DNA from: Oscillospiraceae bacterium
GTDB taxonomy: Bacteria > Bacillota_A > Clostridia > Oscillospirales > Ruminococcaceae
Length of the DNA stretch: 21,794 nucleotides
Reading direction: 5' to 3'
NCBI GenBank assembly: GCA_900766795.1
Contig: CAAFWX010000390.1
Span: 1 to 21,794, forward strand
Below are positions 1 to 8,047 of the stretch, piece after piece. Each line of letters starts with the position of its first letter. Within the stretch, counting starts at the first letter, position 1. Made by a program: the position numbers and the translations under genes. The notes beneath the pieces were generated by a model. The model saw only the letters and a list, made by a program, of their open reading frames with translations, made no database searches and was not told where the DNA came from.

Positions 1-80
1 GCAAGCAAGCGTAAAGCATAAGGCGAAGCCGTTGCTGGACAAAGGCGAAGCCGGTAATTGTGCGGTATTGCCAAAATATG
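1..80. repeat. Short tandem GGCGAAGCC-containing repeat downstream of the ANTAR gene
   Basis: The 12-mer AAGGCGAAGCCG occurs at 20-31 and again at 42-53, a 22-base period. Each copy can fold into a very small GGC/GCC stem. The stretch lies just past the stop codon of the minus-strand ANTAR gene. On that strand each mini-hairpin is followed by two or three T, so it could be a weak tandem terminator, but the stems are only three base pairs. No coding region is supported here. The window edge prevents seeing whether more copies follow. Confidence 0.3.
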
Positions 81-653
81 TCAGATGTTAGTCAAACCGC
101 TGTATGTGCGCAGAATATCGTCTGCAATTTCGCGCTGCGGTCTGCGCGAGTCCATCGCAAGCTTCTGTATGTGACGGTGCGCCTGCTTCTCGGTGAGATT
201 CAGATATTGAATCAGGCAGCACTTCGCGCGGTCAATCGCCTTTATGTCGTCGAGCTGCTTTGAAAGCTGGGATTTCTCCTCCTCCAGACGCGTCATGTTC
301 TCCTTTGCAAGCTGCGCGACGCGGATTGTCTGCTGAAGCGCACTTTTGCTGAAAGGGCGGGGGAGCACAAACGCCCCCGTGAAGCGAATCCTGTTCTGCA
401 CGTCTGCGGCGATGTCTGTTTTTGCCAGCACCACAATGCAGCCCGAGGTCCTTTTCGCGGTCTGAGCAATGTAATTCAGCCCGAACTCGCTTCTCAGCGG
501 CGTGGAGATTATCACAACGTCGTAGCGGCTCATGTCCTCGCTTTCGGCGATCCGGTCGTCCCAACAGCAGCGAAGCTCCGCACCAAAATCGTCCAGCGCC
601 GAGGCAATGCTGTTGGCAAGCTCCTCTGTTTTGGCGTTGATGAAAATGTTCAC
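81..653 (-). CDS. ANTAR-domain transcription antiterminator with a pseudo-receiver domain
   Basis: This is an RNA-binding regulator of the AmiR/NasR type, a family whose ANTAR domain binds paired-hexaloop RNA hairpins and blocks intrinsic termination. I chose the GTG start at 653, giving 190 residues, because GAGGTG lies 5 bases upstream. A longer in-frame reading from a GTG at 695 has no such site. Residues 1-112 look like a CheY-like receiver. The phosphoacceptor Asp position in YDVVIISTPL reads Ser50, and the usual KPF lysine is Arg99 (RPF), so it is probably not phosphorylated at the canonical site. A predicted coiled coil spans about 113-140 (RLEEEKSQLSKQL), followed by the ANTAR domain at about 139-185 (IDRAKCCLIQYLNLTEKQAH). 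The gene is transcribed alone, divergently from gatCAB. Its targets are not visible in this window. Confidence 0.88.
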   Translation of the reverse strand: MNIFINAKTEELANSIASALDDFGAELRCCWDDRIAESEDMSRYDVVIISTPLRSEFGLNYIAQTAKRTSGCIVVLAKTDIAADVQNRIRFTGAFVLPRPFSKSALQQTIRVAQLAKENMTRLEEEKSQLSKQLDDIKAIDRAKCCLIQYLNLTEKQAHRHIQKLAMDSRRPQREIADDILRTYSGLTNI

Positions 654-718
654 ACGGACACCTCGCTTTCTGCGGGAATTTCTTTTGTTCTGCACACAAT
701 GGTTCTATCTTTTTTCAT
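650..718 (-). CDS. Possible 22-codon leader ORF overlapping the ANTAR start
   Basis: An ATG at 716-718 opens a 22-codon reading frame beginning MKKDRTIVC. Its TGA (650-652) overlaps the GTG start codon of the ANTAR gene in a GTGA arrangement. It begins about 15 bases after the predicted transcription start. The upstream sequence (GCAGGAT directly before ATG) is a weak, closely spaced ribosome site. It could be a translation-coupling leader peptide, or chance. No homology can be judged at this length. Confidence 0.25.
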   Translation of the reverse strand: MKKDRTIVCRTKEIPAESEVSV

Positions 719-739
719 ATCCTGCGTGCCTATGTTAGT

Positions 740-768
740 ATTATAGCATAATCGCATTCCAATGTCAA
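740..768 (-). promoter_or_regulatory. Sigma-A promoter of the ANTAR gene
   Basis: On the minus strand, TTGACA (763-768) and TATAAT (740-745) are separated by exactly 17 bases, a full consensus match at both hexamers. Transcription should start near 733, leaving about 80 bases of leader before the GTG at 653. Confidence 0.85.
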
Positions 769-774
769 GCGAAA

Positions 775-990
775 TTGCAAGAACGTATAAAAAAACTTTC
801 ATTTTTATATATGCGCTTTTATTGTGGCATTTGCCGCTCTTTATTCGGTTTCAAGCTGTTCCCATGTGAAACTGAATGTTGTGAAATTGTTGTTTGTGCA
901 AGAAACGTTTGCAATATATTCAATATTTTCATGAAATATTCCAAAAAATCCGTGGGAGAAGAAAATTCTGCGGGAATTACACTTTTGCAC
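775..990. other. AT-rich intergenic region between divergent ANTAR and gatCAB promoters
   Basis: No gene is supported. There is an AT-rich inverted repeat, AATATTT (922-928) with AAATATT (934-940), separated by 5 bases and ending about 50 bases upstream of the gatC -35 box. A TGCAA/TTGCA pair flanks an AAACGTTT-like core at about 899-915. Either could bind a regulator, but neither matches a site I can name. Confidence 0.4.
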
Positions 991-1019
991 TTGAAAAATA
1001 CGCGGAAATAGGCTATAAT
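991..1019 (+). promoter_or_regulatory. Sigma-A promoter of gatCAB
   Basis: TTGAAA (991-996) and TATAAT (1014-1019) lie 17 bases apart. The predicted start near 1026 gives a leader of about 60 bases to the gatC ATG, with AAAGGA as ribosome site. No tRNA-sensing (T-box) structure is evident in this short leader. Confidence 0.8.
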
Positions 1020-1086
1020 AATAGAGTATGATTAGTTTATGTGGATTATTCCTCGAATACAGACCAAAAGAAAGGATGACTTCACC

Positions 1087-1371
1087 ATGGCAATTGAACT
1101 CGACACCATTCGGCATCTCTGCGAGCTTTCAAAGCTGAACTACGACGAAGAGGGTTTGGAAAAGGTTATGGGAGAGATGGGAAGCATAATCGACCTTATG
1201 GACGAGATAAAGTCTTTCAACCTCGCCTATGACGACACCAAGGACAACAACAGCATTGGCTTTTTTGACACTCGCGAGGATGTGGCTGCGCCCTCCTTCC
1301 CGACAGAAAAGCTCCTTCAGAACACCGAGAGCACCGACGGCTGCTACGTTGTTCCGAAGGTTGTAGAATAA
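1087..1371 (+). CDS. gatC: Asp/Glu-tRNA amidotransferase subunit C
   Basis: GatC is the small scaffold subunit of the heterotrimeric GatCAB amidotransferase, which converts Glu-tRNA(Gln) and/or Asp-tRNA(Asn) to the amide form. The product is 94 residues, typical for GatC. It begins MAIELDTIRHLCELSKLNYD, the family's N-terminal helix with a conserved L(A/C)xLs pattern. The middle carries a helix (LEKVMGEMGSIIDLMDEI), and a C-terminal extended region is expected to wrap around GatA. I chose the ATG at 1087 because AAAGGA sits 10 bases upstream. An upstream in-frame start at 1039 has no ribosome site and adds an unrelated tail. It is the first gene of the operon, 12 bases ahead of gatA. Confidence 0.95.
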   Translation: MAIELDTIRHLCELSKLNYDEEGLEKVMGEMGSIIDLMDEIKSFNLAYDDTKDNNSIGFFDTREDVAAPSFPTEKLLQNTESTDGCYVVPKVVE

Positions 1372-1383
1372 GGAGGGGCAAAA

Positions 1384-2832
1384 ATGGACATCACACGCGC
1401 AAGGATTCGTGACCTGCGCAAAGCTCTTGACAGCAAGGAAATCGGCGCCGCAGAGCTTTGCACGGAGTACTTCAAGAACATCGAGGCAAAGGACGGACAG
1501 CTTTTAAGCTTCATCACCACCACCAAGGACAAGGCGCTGGAGATGGCGGCTGCTGCGCAGAAGCTGATTGACGAGGGTAAGTCCACCGCTCTGACAGGAA
1601 TCCCGCTTGCCATCAAGGACAACATCTGCACCGACGGCATAAAGACCACCTGCTCGAGCCGTATGCTCGAGAACTTCATTCCGCCGTACAACGCAACGGT
1701 TATCGAAAAGCTGAACGCCGAGGGCTATGTGCTTCTGGGCAAGACCAGCATGGACGAGTTCGCAATGGGCGGCTCGAACCAGACCTCCGCTTTCGCAAAG
1801 ACTAAGAACCCCTATGATTTGGAGCGCGTTCCCGGCGGCTCGTCGGGCGGCTCTGCGGCGGCTGTTTCCGCAAGCCTTGCTCCTGCGGCGCTCGGCTCCG
1901 ACACGGGCGGCTCCATTCGCCAGCCCTCCTCGTTCTGCGGCGTGACGGGAATAAAGCCCACCTACGGCAGAGTTTCCCGCTACGGTCTGGTTGCTTTCGC
2001 AAGCTCCCTCGACCAGATAGGACCTATCTGCAACGACGCGCGCGACTGCGCGGTTATGCTCAACGCAATCTGCGGCACCGACCCCCACGACGCTACCTCC
2101 GCGAGAGTTCCTACCCCCGACTTCACCGCGAAGCTCGGCACTTCCATAAAGGGCATGAAAATCGCAATGCCCAAGGAGTTCTACTCCGATGATATCGACA
2201 ACGAGGTTAAGACCGCTGTCGAAAATGCCGCAAAGGCTCTCGAAGCGCAGGGTGCGCAGCTTGTGGAGTGTTCCATTCCCGGGCTTAAGTACGCTATCCC
2301 CGCGTACTACCTTATCGCCTGCGCAGAGGCTGCGAGCAACCTCTCGCGCTTTGACGGCATAAAGTACGGCTTCCGCGGCGAGGGAAGAACCTTCGAGGAG
2401 CTTATCCGCGACAGCCGCAGCAGGGGCTTCGGCGAGGAGGTAAAGCGCCGTATTCTTCTCGGAAACTACGCGCTCTCGAGCGGCTACTATGACGCTTACT
2501 ACAAGAAGGCTCTTGCGCTCAAGCAGGAGATTATCAAGGAGTACAACGACGTATTCGATATGGCGGACGTTATCCTGACCCCCACAGCGCCCACTGCCGC
2601 ATACAAAATCGGCGTACAGGACAACGACCCCGTTAAGATGTACCTTGCGGACATCTGCACCGTGACTGTGAACATCGCGCAGCTTCCCGGTATCTCCACC
2701 ACCTGCGGCTATACCGCCGAGGGAATGCCCATAGGAATGTCCGTAATCGGCAGGCGCTTTGACGAGCAGACTATTCTTCAGTGCGCAGACGCTTTCGAGC
2801 AGGGCTTTGCTCCCGTCGCTCCCAAGCTTTGA
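1384..2832 (+). CDS. gatA: Asp/Glu-tRNA amidotransferase subunit A (amidase)
   Basis: GatA is the glutaminase subunit of GatCAB: it hydrolyses glutamine and the ammonia is passed to GatB. At 482 residues it has normal family length. The amidase-signature catalytic triad is intact: Lys78 in PLAIKDN, the cis-Ser Ser153 in GGSSGGSAAA and the nucleophile Ser177 in GSDTGGSIRQPSSFCG. These residues match the S. aureus GatA triad shifted by one position. The start follows a strong AAGGAGGGG ribosome site. It lies between gatC and gatB in the standard C-A-B order and is presumably co-translated with both. Confidence 0.98.
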   Translation: MDITRARIRDLRKALDSKEIGAAELCTEYFKNIEAKDGQLLSFITTTKDKALEMAAAAQKLIDEGKSTALTGIPLAIKDNICTDGIKTTCSSRMLENFIPPYNATVIEKLNAEGYVLLGKTSMDEFAMGGSNQTSAFAKTKNPYDLERVPGGSSGGSAAAVSASLAPAALGSDTGGSIRQPSSFCGVTGIKPTYGRVSRYGLVAFASSLDQIGPICNDARDCAVMLNAICGTDPHDATSARVPTPDFTAKLGTSIKGMKIAMPKEFYSDDIDNEVKTAVENAAKALEAQGAQLVECSIPGLKYAIPAYYLIACAEAASNLSRFDGIKYGFRGEGRTFEELIRDSRSRGFGEEVKRRILLGNYALSSGYYDAYYKKALALKQEIIKEYNDVFDMADVILTPTAPTAAYKIGVQDNDPVKMYLADICTVTVNIAQLPGISTTCGYTAEGMPIGMSVIGRRFDEQTILQCADAFEQGFAPVAPKL

Positions 2833-2847
2833 TAAGGAGGTATCGTA

Positions 2848-4281
2848 ATGAGTGCTTATTATCCTACAATGGGTCTTGAGATTCACGCGGAGCTTCTTAC
2901 AAAGTCCAAGGTGTTCTGCACCTGCTCTGCGGAATTCGGCGGCGAGCCTAATTCCCGCTGCTGCCCCGTGTGCAGCGGTCTGCCCGGCACGCTTCCCGTG
3001 CTGAACCACCGCGCGGTTGAGTACATCATCAAGGCAGGTTATGTGATGAACTGCAACATCAGCCGCTTTACAAAGTGGGACAGAAAAAACTACTTCTATC
3101 CCGACCTGCCCAAGGCATACCAGATTTCCCAGATGCCGCGCCCCGTCTGCCTTGACGGTCGCGTTGACATTAACGTAAACGGCGAGGAGAAGTCCATCAG
3201 AATCAACCGTATCCATCTCGAGGAGGACGCGGGAAAGCTTGTCCACGACGAGGTGAACCGCATTTCCCTTGCGGACTACAACCGCTGCGGAATCCCGCTT
3301 ATCGAGATAGTAACCGAGCCGGATTTCCATTCGGCAGACGAGGTTATCGCGTTCATGGAAAAGGTGAAGCTTCTTCTCCAGTACGCGGGAATCTGCGACT
3401 GCAAGATGGAGCAGGGCAGTATCCGCTGCGACGTGAACATTTCCATTGCTCCCAAGGGCAGCAATGAACTCGGTACAAGAACTGAGCTTAAGAACCTCAA
3501 CTCCCTCAAGGCAATCGCCAAGGCAATCGAGGTTGAGATTGAGCGGCAGGAGGAGCTGCTTGACAACGGCGAGCGCGTTATTCAGCAGACCCGCCGCTTC
3601 AACGAGGCTCTCGGCGAAACCACGGCAATGCGCTCCAAGGAGGACGCTCACGACTACCGCTACTTCCCCGACCCCGACATTCCTCCCATCATCTTCACCG
3701 AGGAGGAGCTGGAGGCTATCCGCGCTTCTCTGCCCGAAATGCCCGAGCAGCGCGTGAAGCGCTACGTTGAGGAGTACGGCATTAAGAAGTCGGACGCTGA
3801 CCTTATCGTTGGCGACAAGAGAATCTGTGACTTCTTTGACGTTGCACTCTCCGAGTATAACAACCCCAAGGCAATCGCAAACTACATCAACGGCGAGCTT
3901 ATGCGCAGAATAAACCTCGGCGAAGCCGACATGGACGCGCTGAAATTCAGCGGCAGGGAGTTTGCGCAGCTTGTCGAGCTGCTCCAGACAGACAAGCTTT
4001 CGCAGGCTAACACCAAGGCGGTGCTGTCCGAGATGCTGGAAAACGGCGGCACACCGAAGGATATTGCCGACGCAAATGACCTCTGGATTAAGGAGGACAA
4101 CGACGCGCTCGCAAAGGTGGTTGACGAGATAATCGCGAACAACCCCAAGGCGGTTGAGCAGTACAAGAGCGGCGACCAGAAGGTGTTCGGCTTCTTCATG
4201 GGACAGGCGAACAAGGCGCTTAAGGGAGCGGCTTCTCCCAAGGCAATTCAGGAGTACATCAGAAAGAAGCTTTCCGAGTAA
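2848..4281 (+). CDS. gatB: Asp/Glu-tRNA amidotransferase subunit B
   Basis: GatB activates the tRNA-bound glutamate or aspartate by phosphorylation and transfers ammonia to it. The 477-residue length is typical. The N-terminal domain begins YPTMGLEIHAEL and carries the zinc-binding cysteines: Cys24 and Cys26 (CTC), then Cys39 and Cys42 (CPVCSGLPG). Conserved kinase-like segments follow (WDRKNYFYPDLPKAYQISQ; HLEEDAGKL; RCDVNIS). The C-terminal helical and YqeY-like tail domain (about 330-477) binds tRNA. The ribosome site AAGGAGG precedes the ATG. It is the last gene of the operon, and two hairpin terminators follow immediately. An operon encoding all three subunits suggests the host makes Gln-tRNA and perhaps Asn-tRNA indirectly; whether GlnRS or AsnRS genes exist cannot be seen here. 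Confidence 0.98.
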   Translation: MSAYYPTMGLEIHAELLTKSKVFCTCSAEFGGEPNSRCCPVCSGLPGTLPVLNHRAVEYIIKAGYVMNCNISRFTKWDRKNYFYPDLPKAYQISQMPRPVCLDGRVDINVNGEEKSIRINRIHLEEDAGKLVHDEVNRISLADYNRCGIPLIEIVTEPDFHSADEVIAFMEKVKLLLQYAGICDCKMEQGSIRCDVNISIAPKGSNELGTRTELKNLNSLKAIAKAIEVEIERQEELLDNGERVIQQTRRFNEALGETTAMRSKEDAHDYRYFPDPDIPPIIFTEEELEAIRASLPEMPEQRVKRYVEEYGIKKSDADLIVGDKRICDFFDVALSEYNNPKAIANYINGELMRRINLGEADMDALKFSGREFAQLVELLQTDKLSQANTKAVLSEMLENGGTPKDIADANDLWIKEDNDALAKVVDEIIANNPKAVEQYKSGDQKVFGFFMGQANKALKGAASPKAIQEYIRKKLSE

Positions 4282-4301
4282 CCTGTGCGGTTCTGATAAT
4301 C

Positions 4302-4336
4302 AAAGTCACGTTTGGCTTATGTCAGGCGTGACTTTT
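4302..4336 (+). terminator. Intrinsic terminator of gatCAB
   Basis: AAAGTCACG (4302-4310) pairs perfectly with CGTGACTTT (4327-4335) across a 16-base loop and runs into TTTTTT. It starts about 20 bases past the gatB stop codon. Confidence 0.8.
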
Positions 4337-4346
4337 TTGTGAACAG

Positions 4347-4380
4347 AAAACCCGAGAAGATTTGGTTCTTCTCGGGTTTT
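4347..4380. terminator. Bidirectional terminator between convergent gatB and pflA
   Basis: A perfect 14-base inverted repeat, AAAACCCGAGAAGA (4347-4360) and TCTTCTCGGGTTTT (4367-4380), has a 6-base loop. The A-rich left arm and T-rich right arm make it a terminator on both strands. It sits 8 bases beyond the pflA stop codon, so it ends the pfl transcript and backs up the gatB terminator. Confidence 0.88.
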
Positions 4381-4388
4381 GTTGCTTA

Positions 4389-5138
4389 TCAGCCGTTGTA
4401 TTTTGCCGCGCCAAGCTTGTCCTTAGCGTTCTGAACGCGCTCGGGAGTGGGAGGCTCAACGCCCTCGAGGGAGTAGGGGATTTTGAGGTTATCCCACTTG
4501 AACTTGCCAAGCGTGTGGTAGGGGAGCACGTCCACGCGCTGAACATTTTTCAGCGTTGCGAATAACTCGCCGAGCTTGTCAAGGTCGGCGTCCCTGTCGG
4601 TGAGTCCGGGCACGAGGACATGCCTTATCCAGATGGGCTTGCCAATATCCGAGAGATAGCGTGCAAGGTCGAGGATATTCGCGTTGTCGTGACCGGTCAC
4701 GATTTTGTGCTGCTCGGGGTCGATTTCCTTGATGTCAAGCAGCAGCAGGTCGGTGTATTTCATCAGCTCCTCAAACTTCGAGAAGAAAGGCTCCTCGCGT
4801 GTGAAAGGCTGACCCGCGGTGTCAATGCAGGTGTTGATACCCTCCGCCTTTGCCTTTTTGAACAGCTCAATCAGAAAATCAATCTGGAGCAGTGGCTCGC
4901 CGCCGCTTACGGTGATTCCACCGTCTTTCCCCCAGTAGCTCTTGCAGCGCAGCGCTTTCTGAAGCACCTCGTCCGCGGTCATCTCCTGACCTGCGGGACC
5001 TGCCCAAGTGTCGGGGTTGTGGCAGTACTGGCAGCGGAATTTGCAGCCCTTAAGGAAAATGATGTATCTCACTCCGGGACCGTCTGCGGCGCCGAAGCTT
5101 TCCACGGAATGGACAATTGCCTTTGTAGGTTCGCTCAT
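4389..5138 (-). CDS. pflA: Pyruvate formate-lyase activating enzyme (radical SAM)
   Basis: PflA is the cytosolic radical-SAM enzyme that abstracts hydrogen from the glycine of PflB to create the catalytic glycyl radical. The 249-residue product has the CX3CX2C iron-sulfur motif at Cys32, Cys36 and Cys39 (KGCKFRCQYCHNPDTW) and the SAM-binding GGE motif at 79-81 (TVSGGEP). Downstream segments (DLLLLDIKEIDPEQH; IRHVLVPGLTD) are typical of the family. The ATG at 5138 follows AAGGAGA. It lies about 106 bases downstream of pflB in the same direction. A hairpin in that gap probably lowers its expression relative to pflB, which fits a catalytic activator needed in small amounts. Confidence 0.96.
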   Translation of the reverse strand: MSEPTKAIVHSVESFGAADGPGVRYIIFLKGCKFRCQYCHNPDTWAGPAGQEMTADEVLQKALRCKSYWGKDGGITVSGGEPLLQIDFLIELFKKAKAEGINTCIDTAGQPFTREEPFFSKFEELMKYTDLLLLDIKEIDPEQHKIVTGHDNANILDLARYLSDIGKPIWIRHVLVPGLTDRDADLDKLGELFATLKNVQRVDVLPYHTLGKFKWDNLKIPYSLEGVEPPTPERVQNAKDKLGAAKYNG

Positions 5139-5169
5139 GTTTGTTCTCCTTTCTCATACGGCTATAATA

Positions 5170-5199
5170 AAGGCAGCGCCGCTTTGCCGACGCTGCCTT
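5170..5199 (-). terminator. Intercistronic hairpin between pflB and pflA (partial terminator or mRNA stabiliser)
   Basis: AAGGCAGCG (5170-5178) pairs with CGCTGCCTT (5191-5199) across a 12-base loop. On the minus strand the stem is followed by a mixed TTTATTATAG tract rather than a clean U run, so it is probably a leaky terminator or a 3' stability element for pflB mRNA. It lies between the pflB stop codon and the pflA ribosome site. Confidence 0.6.
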
Positions 5200-5244
5200 A
5201 TTATTTACCGATTATGATTAGAATACGCTATGCAGCGTTCCTAA

Positions 5245-7539
5245 TTACATAGAAGCGTGGCAGGTTCTGGAGATAACGTCCAGCTGCTGCTCCTTGGTAA
5301 GGCTGATGAACTTAACAGCGTAGCCGGATACACGGATAGTGAAGTTTGCGTACTCGGGCTTCTCGGGGTGGTTCATGCAGTCAATCAGCTTGTCAACACC
5401 GAATACGTTTACGTTCAGGTGGTGAGCGCCGTTGTCGAAGTATCCATCAAGAACGTGCCACAGGTTCTTAACCTGCTCATCCTTGTTGTTGCCGAGAGCG
5501 GAAGGATTGATGGTCTGAGTGTTGGAGATACCGTCGAGTGCCAGCTCGTAAGGAAGCTTAGCAACAGAGTTGAGGGAAGCAACCAGACCGTTCTGCTCTG
5601 CGCCGTATGCGGGGTTTGCACCGGGTGCGAAAGGCTTGCCGGACTTACGTCCATCGGGCAGAGAGCCGGTTGCACGACCGTATACAACGTTGGATGTGAT
5701 GGTAAGAATAGAGGTGGTAGGCTCTGCATCTCTGTAGGTGTGGCGCTTGCTAATCTTCTTCATGAAGGTCTTGAGCAGCCATACAGCGATTTCGTCAGCT
5801 CTGTCGTCATCGTTACCGTACTTGGGGAAGTCGCCCTCAATCTCGAAGTCAAGAGCAATGTTCTTAGCTACGTCAACAACGTTGCCTGCCTTATCCTTAA
5901 CCTCAACGTCGCCTCTGATAACCTTTACCTTAGCGTACTTGATAGCGGAGATGGAGTCAACAACGTGAGAGAAGCCTGCGATACCGGTAGCGAATGTACG
6001 TCTTACGTTGGTATCAATAAGTGCCATCTCGGCAGCCTCGTAGTAGTACTTGTCGTGCATATAGTGGATGAGGTTCAGAGTATTAACGTAGATGTCAGCC
6101 AGCCACTCGAGCATTACGTCGTACTTCTTCATAACTTCCTTGTAATCAAGGTACTCGGAGGTGATGGGAGAGTACATGGGAGCAATCTGCTTGCCGTTCT
6201 TCTCGTCGATACCGCCGTTGATAGCGTAGAGGAGAGCCTTTGCGAGGTTTGCACGAGCGCCGAAGAACTGAATCTCCTTACCGGTCTGTGTTGCGGATAC
6301 GCAGCAGCAGATGGAGTAGTCGTCGCCCCAAACAGGCTTCATAACGTCATCGTTCTCATACTGGATAGAGCTTGTATCAATGGAAATCTTAGAAGCGTAC
6401 TTCTTGAAGTTCTCGGGAAGAGCGCTGGAGTAGAGAACTGTCAGGTTAGGCTCGGGAGAAGGACCCATGTTCTCGAGAGTGTGCAGGAAACGGAAGTCGT
6501 TCTTTGTTACCATGTGACGTCCGTCCATGCCGATACCGCCAACCTCGAGGGTTGCCCAAGTGGGGTCGCCGGAGAACAGGTCGTTGTAGGAAGGAATTCT
6601 TGCGAACTTAACCATTCTGAACTTCATAACCATGTGGTCAATAAGCTCCTGTGCTTCCTTCTCGGTGATGATGCCTGCTGCGAGGTCTCTCTGCATGTAG
6701 ATATCAAGGAAGGTGGACACACGGCCAACGGACATTGCCGCACCGTTCTGGGTCTTGATAGCTGCGAGGTAGCCGAAGTACAGCCACTGGCAAGCTTCCT
6801 TAGCGGTCTTAGCGGGCTGGGAGATGTCGAAGCCGTAAATCTTAGCCATTTCCTTCATGCCCTTGAGAGCCTTAATCTGGTCAGCAACCTCTTCTCTCAG
6901 ACGGATAACGTCGTCGGTCATGGTGCCGCAGCCTGTGTTAGCAAGGTCATCCTGCTTCTGGGCGATGAGGTAGTCGATACCGTAAAGAGCAACTCTTCTG
7001 TAATCGCCTACGATTCTGCCGCGTCCGTATGTATCGGGCAGACCGGTTACGATGTGGCTGTTACGAGCAGCTCTGATTTCGGGAGTGTATACATCGAATA
7101 CGCCCTGGTTGTGGGTCTTGTGGTACTCGTTGAAAATCTGGTCGTACTTGGGGTTTACCTTGTAGCCGTAGCTCTCAGCAGCCTGCTGAGCCATCTTGAT
7201 ACCGCCGTAGGGCATGAATGCTCTCTTGAGGGGCTTGTCGGTCTGAAGACCTACAACCTGCTCGAGGTCCTTTAACTCCTCGTTGATGTAGCCGGGGCCG
7301 TAAGCGGTGAGGCTGGTTACAACCTCGGTTTCGCAGTCGAGAACGCCGCCCTTGTCGCGCTCTGCCTTCTGAAGCTTCTGGAGCTCGCCCCAAAGCTTGT
7401 CGGTAGCCTCTGTGGGGCCCTCGAGGAAGGACTCATCTCCGTCATAGGGAGTGTAGTTCTTCTGAATGAAGTCGCGAACGTCTACGCCGTCGCACCACTT
7501 GCCGCTCTTAAAGCCGCTCCACTGTTCAAATTTTGCCAT
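5245..7539 (-). CDS. pflB: Formate C-acetyltransferase (pyruvate formate-lyase)
   Basis: PflB converts pyruvate and CoA to acetyl-CoA and formate by glycyl-radical chemistry, central to anaerobic mixed-acid fermentation. I chose the ATG at 7539 (764 residues), which has GGAGGT 7 bases upstream. A 5-residue longer reading from a GTG would place that ribosome site inside the gene. The catalytic cysteine pair is Cys412-Cys413, inside an unusual three-cysteine run ([12 protein letters not shown]), followed by the conserved [19 protein letters not shown]. The glycyl-radical site is Gly739 in RVSGYAVKF, 26 residues from the C-terminus, as in bona fide PFLs. Length and motifs favour PFL over the diol dehydratase or choline lyase relatives. 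It is the first gene of the pflB-pflA unit. Confidence 0.97.
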   Translation of the reverse strand: MAKFEQWSGFKSGKWCDGVDVRDFIQKNYTPYDGDESFLEGPTEATDKLWGELQKLQKAERDKGGVLDCETEVVTSLTAYGPGYINEELKDLEQVVGLQTDKPLKRAFMPYGGIKMAQQAAESYGYKVNPKYDQIFNEYHKTHNQGVFDVYTPEIRAARNSHIVTGLPDTYGRGRIVGDYRRVALYGIDYLIAQKQDDLANTGCGTMTDDVIRLREEVADQIKALKGMKEMAKIYGFDISQPAKTAKEACQWLYFGYLAAIKTQNGAAMSVGRVSTFLDIYMQRDLAAGIITEKEAQELIDHMVMKFRMVKFARIPSYNDLFSGDPTWATLEVGGIGMDGRHMVTKNDFRFLHTLENMGPSPEPNLTVLYSSALPENFKKYASKISIDTSSIQYENDDVMKPVWGDDYSICCCVSATQTGKEIQFFGARANLAKALLYAINGGIDEKNGKQIAPMYSPITSEYLDYKEVMKKYDVMLEWLADIYVNTLNLIHYMHDKYYYEAAEMALIDTNVRRTFATGIAGFSHVVDSISAIKYAKVKVIRGDVEVKDKAGNVVDVAKNIALDFEIEGDFPKYGNDDDRADEIAVWLLKTFMKKISKRHTYRDAEPTTSILTITSNVVYGRATGSLPDGRKSGKPFAPGANPAYGAEQNGLVASLNSVAKLPYELALDGISNTQTINPSALGNNKDEQVKNLWHVLDGYFDNGAHHLNVNVFGVDKLIDCMNHPEKPEYANFTIRVSGYAVKFISLTKEQQLDVISRTCHASM

Positions 7540-7670
7540 GGTTTTTACCTCCACTTTCTTGCCGTTCGTCTGTCAACTGAGTCGCGGCATAAAATATTTC
7601 ACGAGAGGGTGTTTATTTAGGAATACCCGAAGGAATTTCGGAATTTCCTTACATCTTCTCTTGTGGTTTT

Positions 7671-7700
7671 ATTATAACACAACATATTGTGTTTTGTCAA
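7671..7700 (-). promoter_or_regulatory. Proximal pflB promoter with an embedded palindromic operator
   Basis: On the minus strand, TTGACA (7695-7700) and TATAAT (7671-7676) are 18 bases apart. The spacer is almost wholly occupied by a perfect 18-base palindrome, AACACAA-CATA-TTGTGTT (7676-7693). A protein bound there would cover the promoter core, so repression is the likely mode. The arms are in the opposite order to the Rex consensus (TTG...CAA) and do not match Fnr or Crp sites, so I leave the regulator unnamed. Confidence 0.75.
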
Positions 7701-7751
7701 TAGCTTTTTGCGAAAAATAATAACAATTCTTGATTTTATTTTTTGGACAAT

Positions 7752-7779
7752 AAAAAGGAAGAATATGGAATAATCTTCC
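7752..7779 (-). terminator. Possible attenuator between the two pflB promoters
   Basis: On the minus strand GGAAGA (7774-7779) can pair with TCTTCC (7757-7762) over an 11-base loop, followed by five T (7752-7756). The stem is only 6 base pairs, so termination would be weak or conditional. It lies downstream of the distal promoter and upstream of the proximal one, so it would only affect transcripts from the distal start. Confidence 0.4.
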
Positions 7780-7807
7780 GACAAAAAAACCTAACCACGA
7801 TGTAAAT

Positions 7808-7836
7808 ATTATAGCATATAACCGCTCAATAGTCAA
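7808..7836 (-). promoter_or_regulatory. Distal pflB promoter
   Basis: On the minus strand, TTGACT (7831-7836) and TATAAT (7808-7813) are separated by 17 bases. It is about 140 bases upstream of the proximal promoter, giving a leader of roughly 260 bases to the pflB ATG. Within that leader, at about 7627-7651, there is a direct repeat of GGAATTTC flanked by an AAGGAA/TTCCTT pair. Confidence 0.7.
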
Positions 7837-7936
7837 GTTTTTTTGTGTAAAAATCAGAAAAAAACCATGAAAAATTCTGACGTCTGCGGGATTCGCCACA
7901 GATGTTGAATATCTCACGGGAATATCACTCATGTAC

Positions 7937-7965
7937 TTGATAAAAGCTGCGGGATATGTTATAAT
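7937..7965 (+). promoter_or_regulatory. Sigma-A promoter of the eight-gene nspC operon
   Basis: TTGATA (7937-7942) and TATAAT (7960-7965) lie 17 bases apart. Transcription would start near 7972, about 75 bases before the first ATG at 8048. The stretch between this promoter and the distal pflB promoter (7837-7936) holds no supported feature. Confidence 0.78.
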
Positions 7966-8047
7966 AGAACTATGTACGCAAAGATTCTGCCGCACATTTT
8001 GCCTTAAAAAAATGTACGGACGATATACATGGCTGAAAGGACGCACA

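Noticed and set aside
1..60. CRISPR or phage attachment-type repeat
   Set aside because: Only two 12-base copies, 22-base period, no spacers or integrase.
1504..3651. A 715-codon open frame on the minus strand across gatA and gatB
   Set aside because: It is antisense to two highly conserved genes, has no ribosome site, and its low-complexity Ala/Leu/Val composition is what codon bias of the sense genes produces.
5257..7275. A 672-codon open frame on the plus strand across pflB
   Set aside because: It mirrors pflB codon usage, lacks a ribosome site and promoter, and shows no domain pattern (Val/Leu/Ser-rich throughout).
7676..7693. Rex (NADH-sensing) operator at the pflB promoter
   Set aside because: Rex sites have TTGTx..xACAA order; this palindrome has CACAA on the left and TTGTG on the right, so the half sites are reversed.
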